Made by a program: the position numbers and the translations under genes. Below are positions 5,344-11,564 of a stretch of 11,564 nucleotides of DNA, piece after piece. The notes under the pieces were generated by a model, which was given only the letters and a program-made list of their open reading frames with translations, had not been told where the DNA came from and ran no database searches. Origin of the DNA: JAHCHG01 sp038246645 (GTDB taxonomy: Bacteria > Acidobacteriota > Blastocatellia > Pyrinomonadales > Pyrinomonadaceae); assembly GCA_038246645.1 (NCBI GenBank), contig JBBRVS010000185.1, positions 1-11,564 on the forward strand. The letters are read 5' to 3'. Position 1 is the first letter of the stretch. Each line of letters begins with the position of its first letter.

Positions 5344-8091
5344 ATGAAAAAATTAGTTTTCGGGGTTTTCTCGATTTTAGTATTTTCATTTTCGATTTTT
5401 CCGCAAAATAATGGCAGATCGAATATCGAAGGAATAATTAAAGACAGAACCGGCGCGGCGATCAGCACGGCGGAAGTTCGTCTGGTAAATTCTCAGCAAT
5501 TGATCTTAAAGGCAGCAAAAACCGATGCGGAAGGGCGTTTTAGTTTTGAAAATGTTGCGTTCGGTTCTTATAATATTATTGCTTCGCGTTCCGATTTCAG
5601 TTCAAGAAATCAGGCAATTCAGGTTTCGGAAAATCGTCCGATACAGATTGAAATTGTTTTGGAAATCAATCAATTGAGCGAACAGGTAACTGTAACTGCG
5701 GAAACGGGTTTGGTCGAGAATAAGAATAAAATTCCGCAACAAATAAACATTATTACGCAAGACGCGATTTCTCAAAGAACGACCGCCGTTTTAGCACAAG
5801 TTGCCGAAGAAGAAACCGGCGTTTCGCTGCAAAGAACAAGTCCGACGATCGGCGCGGTTTTGGTGCGCGGTTTGACGGAAGTCGGTGTTTATGTTGACGG
5901 CGTTCGTTATACAAATTCGACTCAGCGCGGCGGAATCAATACGTTTTTTAATCTGAACGAACCGACTGCACTTCGTTCCGTCGAAATTCAGCGCAGTCCG
6001 AATACGGCGCAATTCGGTTCGGACGGTCTCGGCGGAAATGTCCAACTCGTGTCGCGCCAGCCGGAATTCGGTTTTGAAAATCCGCAATTCAACGGCGAAT
6101 TCGGCACGTTTTTTAACAGTTCCGATATGTCTTACGGCAGCAATATTCTAAAATCCTACGGCACAAAACGCTTCGGGATTTTGGGAAATCTCGTTGCGCG
6201 GCGCATCAATACTTTGCGTTCCGGCGATGGACGCGACAGCCATTCGGCGATCACGAGATTTTTCGGTTTGCCGTCGAATATTACGGAAAATGAACGATTG
6301 CCCGACACGGCTTTTACGCAATACGGCGGAACTTTTCAACTTAATTTCGCGCCGACCGACGACCAACAAATCAGTTTTCGCTATCAACGCAGTCAGCAAG
6401 ACGGCGGAAAGCGTTACGATCAATTGCTCGGCGGCGACGGAAATCTGATCGCCGAATTGCGAAATTTGATGCTCGATTTCGGTTATCTGCGTTATTTCAA
6501 ACAAGGCATCGGATTTTTCGATAATTTTTCGGCGAATGTTTCCTACAACAGCCAGCGCGAAGAACGCGTAAATCAAGGCGGGCAGGGAAATCCGCTCGGC
6601 GCGATAACACACGATAAAGAACGCACGACGACCTACGGTTTCGCTTTTTATTTAGACAAACAATTTGCCCGAAATTCGTTTCTTTTCGGCGGTGATTATT
6701 ATTTCGACAAAGTTTCCGCGCCTTCTTTCAGCACGAATCCGGCAAACGATTTGGTTTCAATCGTTCGCCCGCGTGTGCCGAACGGCGCGACTTATCACTT
6801 AGGCGGAATTTATGTTCAAGACGTTTTTGAAGCGATTCCGCAAAGACTTCGTTTGAGCGGTGCGCTTCGTTACAACGTCGGAGTTTACAATTCACGCGCA
6901 GAAAATGCACCGATTATCAATGGAACGCGGCTTTTTCCCGATGACAGTTTGCGCGTCGGCGATTTTTCGGGGAGAATCGGTGCGGTTGCCACCGTTGCGG
7001 AAAACTTAAATCTCGCATTAAATTACAGTCGCGGTTTTCGCGCTCCGAATATTACGAATTTAGGTTCGCTCGGACTTGTCGGGGTCGGCTTTCAGGTTTC
7101 GACGACCGACGTTATAAATCTAGGCGCGACAATCGGCACGACCGCCGATGCAAATGCGGTTTCGTCCGGCGTTCCGGTTTCGCCGCTCAAATCCGAGATC
7201 AGCAATAATTACGATCTGAGCTTGCGTTTTCGCAATCGTACATTCGAAGCGAATTTGACGGGTTTTATTGTTGATTACGAAAACACGATTGTCCGCCAAA
7301 CCTTGATTTTGCCAAGCGGCGCGATTGGACTTCAACTCGGAAGCCAGACGATCACGAGTCAAAACGCGAACGGCGCAGTCTTCGTTCCGCTTTCGACTTC
7401 GCCCGTTTTAGTTCAGGCAAATTTCAGCAATACGCGTCTCAAAGGCGCGGAATTCGATTTTAATTATCGTTTTTTAGATGATTGGACGCTCGGCGGAAAT
7501 TATTCCTACGTTTATGCCGAAGACAAAGCGACGGGCGATTCGCCAAACCTCGGCGGCGGCGGAATTCCTCCGCAATTCGGACTTTTGCGGCTGCGTTATC
7601 AACCTTCGGGAAACAAATTTTGGGTCGAAGGCTACACGAATCTGGCAGGAAGACAAGACAGACTTTCGACGCTCGATCTGTCGGACAGAAGAACAGGCGG
7701 AGCGCGTTCGCGTTCGCAAATTCAGAATTTTTTCCGGCGCGGCGCGTGCGTTCGCGGCATCACAACGCCCGGAACAAACGGTCAATGCGGTTCGGCTGGC
7801 GGAATTTTGATCGCAACCGGCGAAACACTCGCGCAAGTTCAAAACAGACTTTTGCCGCTCGGCGCGACAATTAATGGTGTGTTTATTGCCGATAACGATA
7901 CGTCAGTTCCGCTTTTTACGGCGATTCCGGGTTACGGTTTGTTAAATTTACGCGGCGGTTTGCGGCTTTGGGAAAATCAGGAATTGAATCTCGCTTTTGA
8001 AAATATCACAGACAAAAATTACCGCGCTCCCGGCTGGGGAATTGACGGCGCGGGCAGAAGTCTCCAAATTCAATACAGATACAATTTTTAA
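5344..8091 (+). CDS. TonB-dependent outer-membrane receptor with CarboxypepD_reg-like domain
   Basis: This 915-residue protein should be an outer-membrane beta-barrel importing a scarce ligand with TonB energy. A signal peptide (KK, then a hydrophobic run, to about residue 20) precedes a carboxypeptidase-regulatory-like beta-sandwich at about 26-108 (GIIKDRTGAAISTAEV; TDAEGRFSFENV). A TonB-box-like stretch EQVTVTAE is at 113-120. The plug spans about 128-238, with VLVRGL, VYVDGVRYTNS, EIQRSPNTAQFGSDGLGG and a closing VQLVSR. The rest is barrel, including SRGFRAPN (562-569) and ENITDKNYRAPGWG near the end, and finishes YRYNF with the terminal Phe typical of barrel insertion. Cys802 and Cys815 in a late extracellular-type loop could form a disulfide. 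Barrel motifs recall siderophore/haem/cobalamin receptors, but the ligand cannot be read from sequence. The N-terminal extra domain is typical of Bacteroidota and Acidobacteriota receptors. No partner gene adjoins it; hairpins flank both ends. Confidence 0.95.
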   Translation: MKKLVFGVFSILVFSFSIFPQNNGRSNIEGIIKDRTGAAISTAEVRLVNSQQLILKAAKTDAEGRFSFENVAFGSYNIIASRSDFSSRNQAIQVSENRPIQIEIVLEINQLSEQVTVTAETGLVENKNKIPQQINIITQDAISQRTTAVLAQVAEEETGVSLQRTSPTIGAVLVRGLTEVGVYVDGVRYTNSTQRGGINTFFNLNEPTALRSVEIQRSPNTAQFGSDGLGGNVQLVSRQPEFGFENPQFNGEFGTFFNSSDMSYGSNILKSYGTKRFGILGNLVARRINTLRSGDGRDSHSAITRFFGLPSNITENERLPDTAFTQYGGTFQLNFAPTDDQQISFRYQRSQQDGGKRYDQLLGGDGNLIAELRNLMLDFGYLRYFKQGIGFFDNFSANVSYNSQREERVNQGGQGNPLGAITHDKERTTTYGFAFYLDKQFARNSFLFGGDYYFDKVSAPSFSTNPANDLVSIVRPRVPNGATYHLGGIYVQDVFEAIPQRLRLSGALRYNVGVYNSRAENAPIINGTRLFPDDSLRVGDFSGRIGAVATVAENLNLALNYSRGFRAPNITNLGSLGLVGVGFQVSTTDVINLGATIGTTADANAVSSGVPVSPLKSEISNNYDLSLRFRNRTFEANLTGFIVDYENTIVRQTLILPSGAIGLQLGSQTITSQNANGAVFVPLSTSPVLVQANFSNTRLKGAEFDFNYRFLDDWTLGGNYSYVYAEDKATGDSPNLGGGGIPPQFGLLRLRYQPSGNKFWVEGYTNLAGRQDRLSTLDLSDRRTGGARSRSQIQNFFRRGACVRGITTPGTNGQCGSAGGILIATGETLAQVQNRLLPLGATINGVFIADNDTSVPLFTAIPGYGLLNLRGGLRLWENQELNLAFENITDKNYRAPGWGIDGAGRSLQIQYRYNF

Positions 8092-8197
8092 ATGGATAAC
8101 GGATAATGGATAACGGATAATTATTTTAAGAAAAGTACAAATCTAAATTTGAAAAATACTTTTCATATTATCCATTATCAATTATCCGTTATCCATT
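8091..8197. repeat. 107-nt nested hairpin between convergent genes
   Basis: Outer arms 8091-8121 and 8167-8197 pair over 31 bases with two mismatches. Inside, GAAAAGTA (8130-8137) pairs with TACTTTTC (8157-8164), and CAAAT (8138-8142) with ATTTG (8147-8151) around a 4-base loop. The left arm contains a perfect tandem of the 14-mer GGATAACGGATAAT (8094-8107 and 8108-8121), that is four heptamers. It starts on the last base of the receptor stop codon and ends 5 bases before the DUF6526 stop codon, so it may serve as a bidirectional terminator. Confidence 0.85.
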
Positions 8198-8202
8198 AAA
8201 AT

Positions 8203-8637
8203 TCAAACTCTCAGATAATCGCCGCGCCAATTTTTGATCTCGCGTTTAATTTGATCGGGTTTTTCAAATTCGCCTATCAAAGTGCGTTCAATTAACGAAG
8301 GAAGTTCTTCATCGCTCGCAAAACGAAGTGCGATTATTTGATTTGTTTTCAAATTTTGCGCTTTTGCTGCCAAATCCTTCGGCAAAATATTTGCATAGCG
8401 AAGTTGTTCTTCAAGCCTGATAACTCTGTCTTGCGCTTTTAAGGCGTTTGTTCGCGCCAACAGACCAAGAAAAATCAAACCGATTGCCAGAATCAAATAT
8501 GCAACGCGGTCAACATTGAAATCCATCACGAGCCGCACAATCGCATATAAAAAATTAAGCAAAAGTATCGGTGTCAGAACAAAATGAAACGGCGGATGCC
8601 AGCGGACGTGATTTTTGTATGATTGTGTTTCAGCCAT
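8203..8637 (-). CDS. DUF6526 family membrane protein
   Basis: The 144-residue product begins with a short polar N-terminus (SYKNHVRWHPPFHF). Two hydrophobic helices follow, at about 18-38 and 44-62. After the helices come an amphipathic helix with QDRVIRLEEQLRYANIL, a conserved core IIALRFASDEELPSLIERTL, and the C-terminal IKREIKNWRGDYLRV. This order matches the DUF6526 family I know from Acidobacteriota and Bacteroidota genomes; the biochemical role is unknown. The cytoplasmic tail after the helices should face the cytosol. Its ATG lies 16 bases after the stop of the ABC exporter gene, with AGAGAG upstream as a plausible ribosome site, so the pair is probably one operon. No catalytic motif is visible. 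Confidence 0.85.
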   Translation of the reverse strand: MAETQSYKNHVRWHPPFHFVLTPILLLNFLYAIVRLVMDFNVDRVAYLILAIGLIFLGLLARTNALKAQDRVIRLEEQLRYANILPKDLAAKAQNLKTNQIIALRFASDEELPSLIERTLIGEFEKPDQIKREIKNWRGDYLRV

Positions 8638-8653
8638 ATTTTTATTTTTCTCT

Positions 8654-10468
8654 CTAATTCACGCTTTTTATTTCCGTAAAATCTTCGCCCGGATTTATAA
8701 AAAGATTTTTTTCAAATTGATACTGCTTGTCGTAAAGCTGTTTGTAGCGCCCGTCTAAAGCGAGCAATTCTTCGTGCGTTCCGCGTTCGACGATCTCTCC
8801 CGCTTCGACGACTAAGATCATATCCGCGCTGCGGATTGTCGAAAGTCTGTGCGCGATGACAAACGTCGTCCGACCTTTTCTGAGTTCATTTAAACTTGCC
8901 TGAATTTTCTGCTCACTTTCCGAATCGAGACTCGACGTTGCTTCGTCTAAAATTAAAATCTTCGGATCGGCAAGCAAAGCCCGCGCAATTGCGATGCGCT
9001 GTTTTTGTCCACCGGAAAGTTTTACGCCGCGCTCGCCGACAATCGTGTTGTAGCCGTTTTCAAATTTATCAATAAATTCGTCGCAGTAAGCAATGCGGCA
9101 AACTTCTTTGATCTCCTCAAAACTCGCCTGCGGGTTTGAAAACTTTACATTGTCAATGATCGTGCCGTCAAAGAGAAAATTCTCCTGCAAAACAACGCCT
9201 AAATGTCTGCGGTAATCGCGCAATTTTACCGTCTGCAAATCCTTGCCGTCAATCAAAATTCTGCCCATTTTCGGTTGAATAAAATTCAAAACGAGATTTA
9301 GAATCGTCGATTTTCCCGAACCGGATGAACCAACCAAAGCAGTTGTCGTTCCGGCGGCAGAATCGAACGAAACGCCGCGAAGAACGGGAGTATTTTCTTC
9401 ATATTCAAACTGCACGTCTTCAAATGTGATTCTGCCTTCGACATTTTTGAGAGATTGTTTGGCTTCGTCCTGATCGTCTTCGGTTGTCATATCGAAAACT
9501 TCGCGGATGCGGTCAAGTCCGGCAAATGCTTCGGTTATCTGCGTTCCGATGGAGCTCAGCTGAATGATCGGAAACGCCAGAAGTCCGGTAAAAAAGACAT
9601 ACATAAAAAGATCGCCGATGGTCATTGATTTGTTTATCACGGAATTTCCGCCGATCAGGATCATCACGACGCTGATCGCACCGATGATCAAAGATGAAAA
9701 CGCCGTGATCGCCGAAACGCCCGTCATCGAGCTGGCGACGTTGCGGAAAAATTTATGTGCGCCGCGGGCGAAGATCAATTCCTCGCGCTTTTCCGCCGTG
9801 TAGCTTTTGACGATGCGAATTCCGCCCAGAGATTCGGTCAGTCTGCCCGTAACTTCGGCATTTATCACGTTTCGTTCGCGGAAAATCGGGCGAAGTTTCT
9901 TGAATGCGTAAGCTAAAACGCCGCCGAAAACCGCCAGAACAATGATCGTTCCGGTCGTCAGCTGCCAGTTGAGCCAAAACAAAATGCCAATCGAAATTGT
10001 TGCTGTGACAAGACTTCCGGCAAGTTGGACAAGTCCCGTTCCGACCAGATTGCGGATGCCTTCCGCGTCATTCATAATCCGCGAAATAAGCTGTCCGCTC
10101 TGCGTCGAATCAAAATAAGCAACGGGAAGTTTTTCGATCTTCGCCTGCACGCGCTTTCGCATCTCGGTAATCGCACGCTGTGCGGCAATGCCCAAAAGCT
10201 GCGATAAAATAAACGACGTAACCGCCTGAATCAAAGTCGCAATTCCGATTGCCAATGCGATCCATTTTAAAAGTTCATAACGCTCATTGCCGATGACTTC
10301 ATCAATCAAAAACTTTGAAGACGCGGGCAAAACCATTCCCGCCAGCTGGCTGATCAGCATCAAAACGCCGCCGATTGCCAGCCGCCAGCGGTAATCCCAG
10401 ATCAGCTTTTTCGCTTCCTGCCACGCACTCGAATAATTTACTTTTTTCTTCTTTTTTTCTTCAGCCAC
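8654..10468 (-). CDS. MsbA-like ABC exporter half-transporter
   Basis: The 604-residue protein has an ABC exporter type 1 membrane domain (about 20-325, six helices) fused to one ATPase domain (about 346-580), so it should work as a dimer exporting lipid, peptide or drug substrates from the inner membrane. ATPase motifs are complete: aromatic A-loop near Tyr356, Walker A GSSGSGKST (380-388), Q-loop Gln428, signature LSGGQ (484-488), Walker B ILILDE with Asp508 and Glu509, D-loop SSLD and switch His540. The membrane part has the conserved FDSTQSGQLISRIMND stretch (119-134). A lysine run follows the start (EEKKKKK). The GTG start has AAGAGG 8 bases upstream, a good ribosome site. No accessory peptidase C39 domain is seen. 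Substrate is not predictable; lipid flippase by resemblance is only an inference. DUF6526 follows in the same operon. Confidence 0.95.
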   Translation of the reverse strand: MAEEKKKKKVNYSSAWQEAKKLIWDYRWRLAIGGVLMLISQLAGMVLPASSKFLIDEVIGNERYELLKWIALAIGIATLIQAVTSFILSQLLGIAAQRAITEMRKRVQAKIEKLPVAYFDSTQSGQLISRIMNDAEGIRNLVGTGLVQLAGSLVTATISIGILFWLNWQLTTGTIIVLAVFGGVLAYAFKKLRPIFRERNVINAEVTGRLTESLGGIRIVKSYTAEKREELIFARGAHKFFRNVASSMTGVSAITAFSSLIIGAISVVMILIGGNSVINKSMTIGDLFMYVFFTGLLAFPIIQLSSIGTQITEAFAGLDRIREVFDMTTEDDQDEAKQSLKNVEGRITFEDVQFEYEENTPVLRGVSFDSAAGTTTALVGSSGSGKSTILNLVLNFIQPKMGRILIDGKDLQTVKLRDYRRHLGVVLQENFLFDGTIIDNVKFSNPQASFEEIKEVCRIAYCDEFIDKFENGYNTIVGERGVKLSGGQKQRIAIARALLADPKILILDEATSSLDSESEQKIQASLNELRKGRTTFVIAHRLSTIRSADMILVVEAGEIVERGTHEELLALDGRYKQLYDKQYQFEKNLFINPGEDFTEIKSVN

Positions 10469-10482
10469 TTTTATTTCCTCTT

Positions 10483-10512
10483 AAAAAAACGTACCGCCGT
10501 CCGTCCCGGCGG
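10483..10512 (-). terminator. Rho-independent terminator after the Rrf2 gene
   Basis: On the minus strand CCGCCG (10512-10507), a 7-base loop and CGGCGG (10499-10494) form a GC stem, followed by TAC and GTTTTTTT (to 10483). This is a standard intrinsic terminator shape for the Rrf2 transcript. It lies just before the ribosome site of the ABC gene, so it would separate the two units unless it is relieved. Confidence 0.7.
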
Positions 10513-10518
10513 CTGTCC

Positions 10519-10537
10519 TGAGAGCGTCTCGCTCTCA
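10519..10537. repeat. 8-bp perfect palindrome at the Rrf2 stop codon
   Basis: TGAGAGCG (10519-10526) and CGCTCTCA (10530-10537) pair perfectly around a 3-base loop, and the arm includes the Rrf2 stop codon (10535-10537). Together with the GC stem at 10494-10512 it makes two adjacent GC-rich hairpins, similar in layout to REP/BIME-type elements. Confidence 0.65.
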
Positions 10538-10990
10538 AGTCTTTTCTTTAAAAACGCCCGATTCTATCAAACGATTTTTAACTTTTTGCATCACATCCGC
10601 CAAAGTTATTTTTTGGAGTTTTTTTATCATTTCACTTTCCGCTTCCTGCAAAACTTCAGCAATCACGGGGCGAACCGTGATTCCTAAATTACAGCAATGC
10701 GCTTCTTCAAGCATCGGAACTTGAAACAGCGCACCTTCTTCGAGGGCAAGATAAATTTCTGCCAGAGTTATCTCATTCGGCGCACGAGTCAGGCGCGAAC
10801 CGCCGCCCGTTCCCATCTGCACTTCGACCAAATTATGTTTAACGAGCAAACCGATAATCCGCCGAATCACAACCGAATTCGTGCTGACGCTTTCTGCGAT
10901 CTTGTCCGACGAAAGATGCCCGCAATCCTTCATTACCGCCAGCATCCCCGCCGTGTGTATCGCAATTGCCAATCTCGAATTCGATGCCAT
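10535..10990 (-). CDS. Rrf2 family (YwnA-like) transcriptional regulator
   Basis: Rrf2 proteins are winged-helix repressors, some sensing redox through iron-sulfur clusters or thiols. From ATG 10990 the product has 151 residues: MASNSRLAIAIHTAGMLA is the usual first helix, HLSSDKIAESVSTNSVVIRRIIGLL is the helix-turn-helix, and MGTGGGSRLTR is the wing. A dimerising helix near the C-terminus carries LADVMQKVKNRL. I chose 10990 rather than the longer TTG frame (11053) because the extra 21 codons would overlap the operators and do not resemble the family. The three-cysteine iron-sulfur pattern of IscR is absent. Instead there is an adjacent Cys99-Cys100 (AHCCNLG) plus Cys23, so thiol sensing is possible but unproven. 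Two dyads directly upstream suggest autoregulation. The gene is followed by a terminator and then the ABC operon. Confidence 0.93.
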   Translation of the reverse strand: MASNSRLAIAIHTAGMLAVMKDCGHLSSDKIAESVSTNSVVIRRIIGLLVKHNLVEVQMGTGGGSRLTRAPNEITLAEIYLALEEGALFQVPMLEEAHCCNLGITVRPVIAEVLQEAESEMIKKLQKITLADVMQKVKNRLIESGVFKEKT

Positions 10991-11000
10991 AAAAAAAAGT

Positions 11001-11047
11001 CTGTAATCAACCCGGTTACATATTAGTCTGTAATCAGAGTAGTTACA
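11001..11047 (-). promoter_or_regulatory. Tandem Rrf2-type operators flanking a -10 box
   Basis: Two 20-base sites, 11001-11020 and 11028-11047, both read TGTAAC-N8-ATTACAG on the minus strand. They share TGTAAC at one end and TGATTACAG at the other; the central bases differ. Each has the dyad TGTAA/TTACA, and the sites repeat at 27 bp. TAATAT on the minus strand (11025-11020) lies at the 7-base gap between them, a likely -10 box, so bound repressor would cover the promoter. The left site ends 11 bases before the Rrf2 ATG. Confidence 0.75.
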
Positions 11048-11085
11048 GTTCAAGGTAAAGTCAAGCCAACTTTTAGAATTATCTT

Positions 11086-11564
11086 TTAGCTTTGAACTGA
11101 CTCAATCAAATTTTCGATCCAATTATTAAAACGCGGACATTTTTCAAGAATTATGTCCAGACCGATTTCCAAGGCGATTACATTTCCCAAAACCTTGTCA
11201 TATTCTGGAACAATTTGTTTCAAGCGATTAGATGGTGAGGTTTTCGGCTTATCATTTATTTCTTCGGGATTAGGATATTTTTCGACAATTTTTGCAGTTT
11301 CTTTAGCTATACTTTCTTCGTAATAACTTTCAAAGCCGCGATTCGATGAAAAAAGTAACGCTTCAAATTCATACTTTTGAATATACGGAATGAAAAGCCG
11401 ATTATCGGGAGCGATATCTTCTTTCATAATATTTTCAAAGCATTCAATTTTCTCATCAATATTCGTCAAATCATTACATTTTGCGGAATCCGGGAAATTT
11501 TCGGGCAATCTGAAATAATCCATAAAAGTAGTAACAATCTTATCCTGCTTTCCGGCAAGCGTTC
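11086..11564 (-). CDS. DUF4276 family protein, 5' end outside window
   Basis: The reading frame is open to the window edge, giving at least 158 residues; the internal ATG at 11523 is not the true start, because upstream codons read DKIVTTFMDYFRLP, the conserved DUF4276 stretch (usually VTT-x-VDYYGLP) whose Asp belongs to a Toprim-like acidic motif. Further matches are ENIMKEDI, then FIPYIQKYEFEALLF, NPEEINDKPKTSPSNRL, a helix with IALEIGLDIILEKCP and a final FNNWIENLI. Intact members have about 200-220 residues, so roughly 50-60 N-terminal residues are missing here. The family is related to Toprim nucleases and is often next to an AAA or ABC-type ATPase gene, which I expect beyond the right edge. 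That partner is inferred, not seen. Its 3' end lies about 40 bases beyond the Rrf2 operators. Confidence 0.85.
   Translation of the reverse strand, partial: TLAGKQDKIVTTFMDYFRLPENFPDSAKCNDLTNIDEKIECFENIMKEDIAPDNRLFIPYIQKYEFEALLFSSNRGFESYYEESIAKETAKIVEKYPNPEEINDKPKTSPSNRLKQIVPEYDKVLGNVIALEIGLDIILEKCPRFNNWIENLIESVQS

Noticed and set aside
6148..6612. Minus-strand 154-residue frame inside the receptor gene
   Set aside because: Shadow frame of a well-supported beta-barrel coding sequence.
7474..7874. Three overlapping frames of 110-130 residues on both strands in the receptor gene
   Set aside because: Arginine-rich shadows arising from the codon pattern of the true frame.
8091..8121. Reading the GGATAAY tandem repeats as a CRISPR array
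   Set aside because: Units are 7 bases with no spacers and there are no cas genes.
10535..11053. Longer Rrf2 start at the TTG at 11053
   Set aside because: The 21 extra codons cover both operators and the -10 box, and the family N-terminus begins at the ATG at 10990.

Overview
The window looks like a chromosomal segment from a diderm, moderately AT-rich bacterium. An Acidobacteriota lineage (Blastocatellia/Pyrinomonadales-like) is my best guess. It rests on a large TonB-dependent receptor with an N-terminal carboxypeptidase-regulatory-like domain, a DUF6526 protein, a DUF5678 protein and a GC content in the low-to-mid forties. This is inferred from gene content only; there is no rRNA or other marker. 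Most genes lack a clear Shine-Dalgarno sequence. The clearest ones precede the two GTG starts at 402 and 10468.

Left part (1-2030) is a decayed accessory zone. It holds an orphan 3' gene fragment (97-327), an intact DUF5678 gene (402-722), and a retropepsin-like aspartic protease gene (725-1262) split by an insertion of about 121 bp. A two-helix membrane peptide (1283-1471) follows, then an IS200/RAYT-like Y1 transposase (1566-2026) killed by a one-base frameshift exactly at its HUH motif.

Middle part (2060-5120) has a two-RCK potassium channel (minus strand) divergent from queD, a queuosine/deazapurine pathway enzyme. After them comes an AT-rich, four-helix membrane protein gene interrupted by a single in-frame TAG.

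Right part (5200-11564) holds a 915-residue TonB-dependent receptor bracketed by two long intergenic hairpins. On the minus strand it then has a likely two-gene operon of an MsbA-like ABC half-exporter and DUF6526, a GC-rich double hairpin with a rho-independent terminator, and an Rrf2/YwnA-type repressor with two tandem dyad operators. A DUF4276 (Toprim-like) gene runs off the right edge and may be one half of a defence-type pair whose partner lies outside.

I see no CRISPR array and no complete new multi-gene system. The best leads are a family of heptameric intergenic repeats (consensus near GRATAAY) seen at three loci, the inserted element in the protease gene, the tandem Rrf2 operators, and the DUF4276 gene at the edge.
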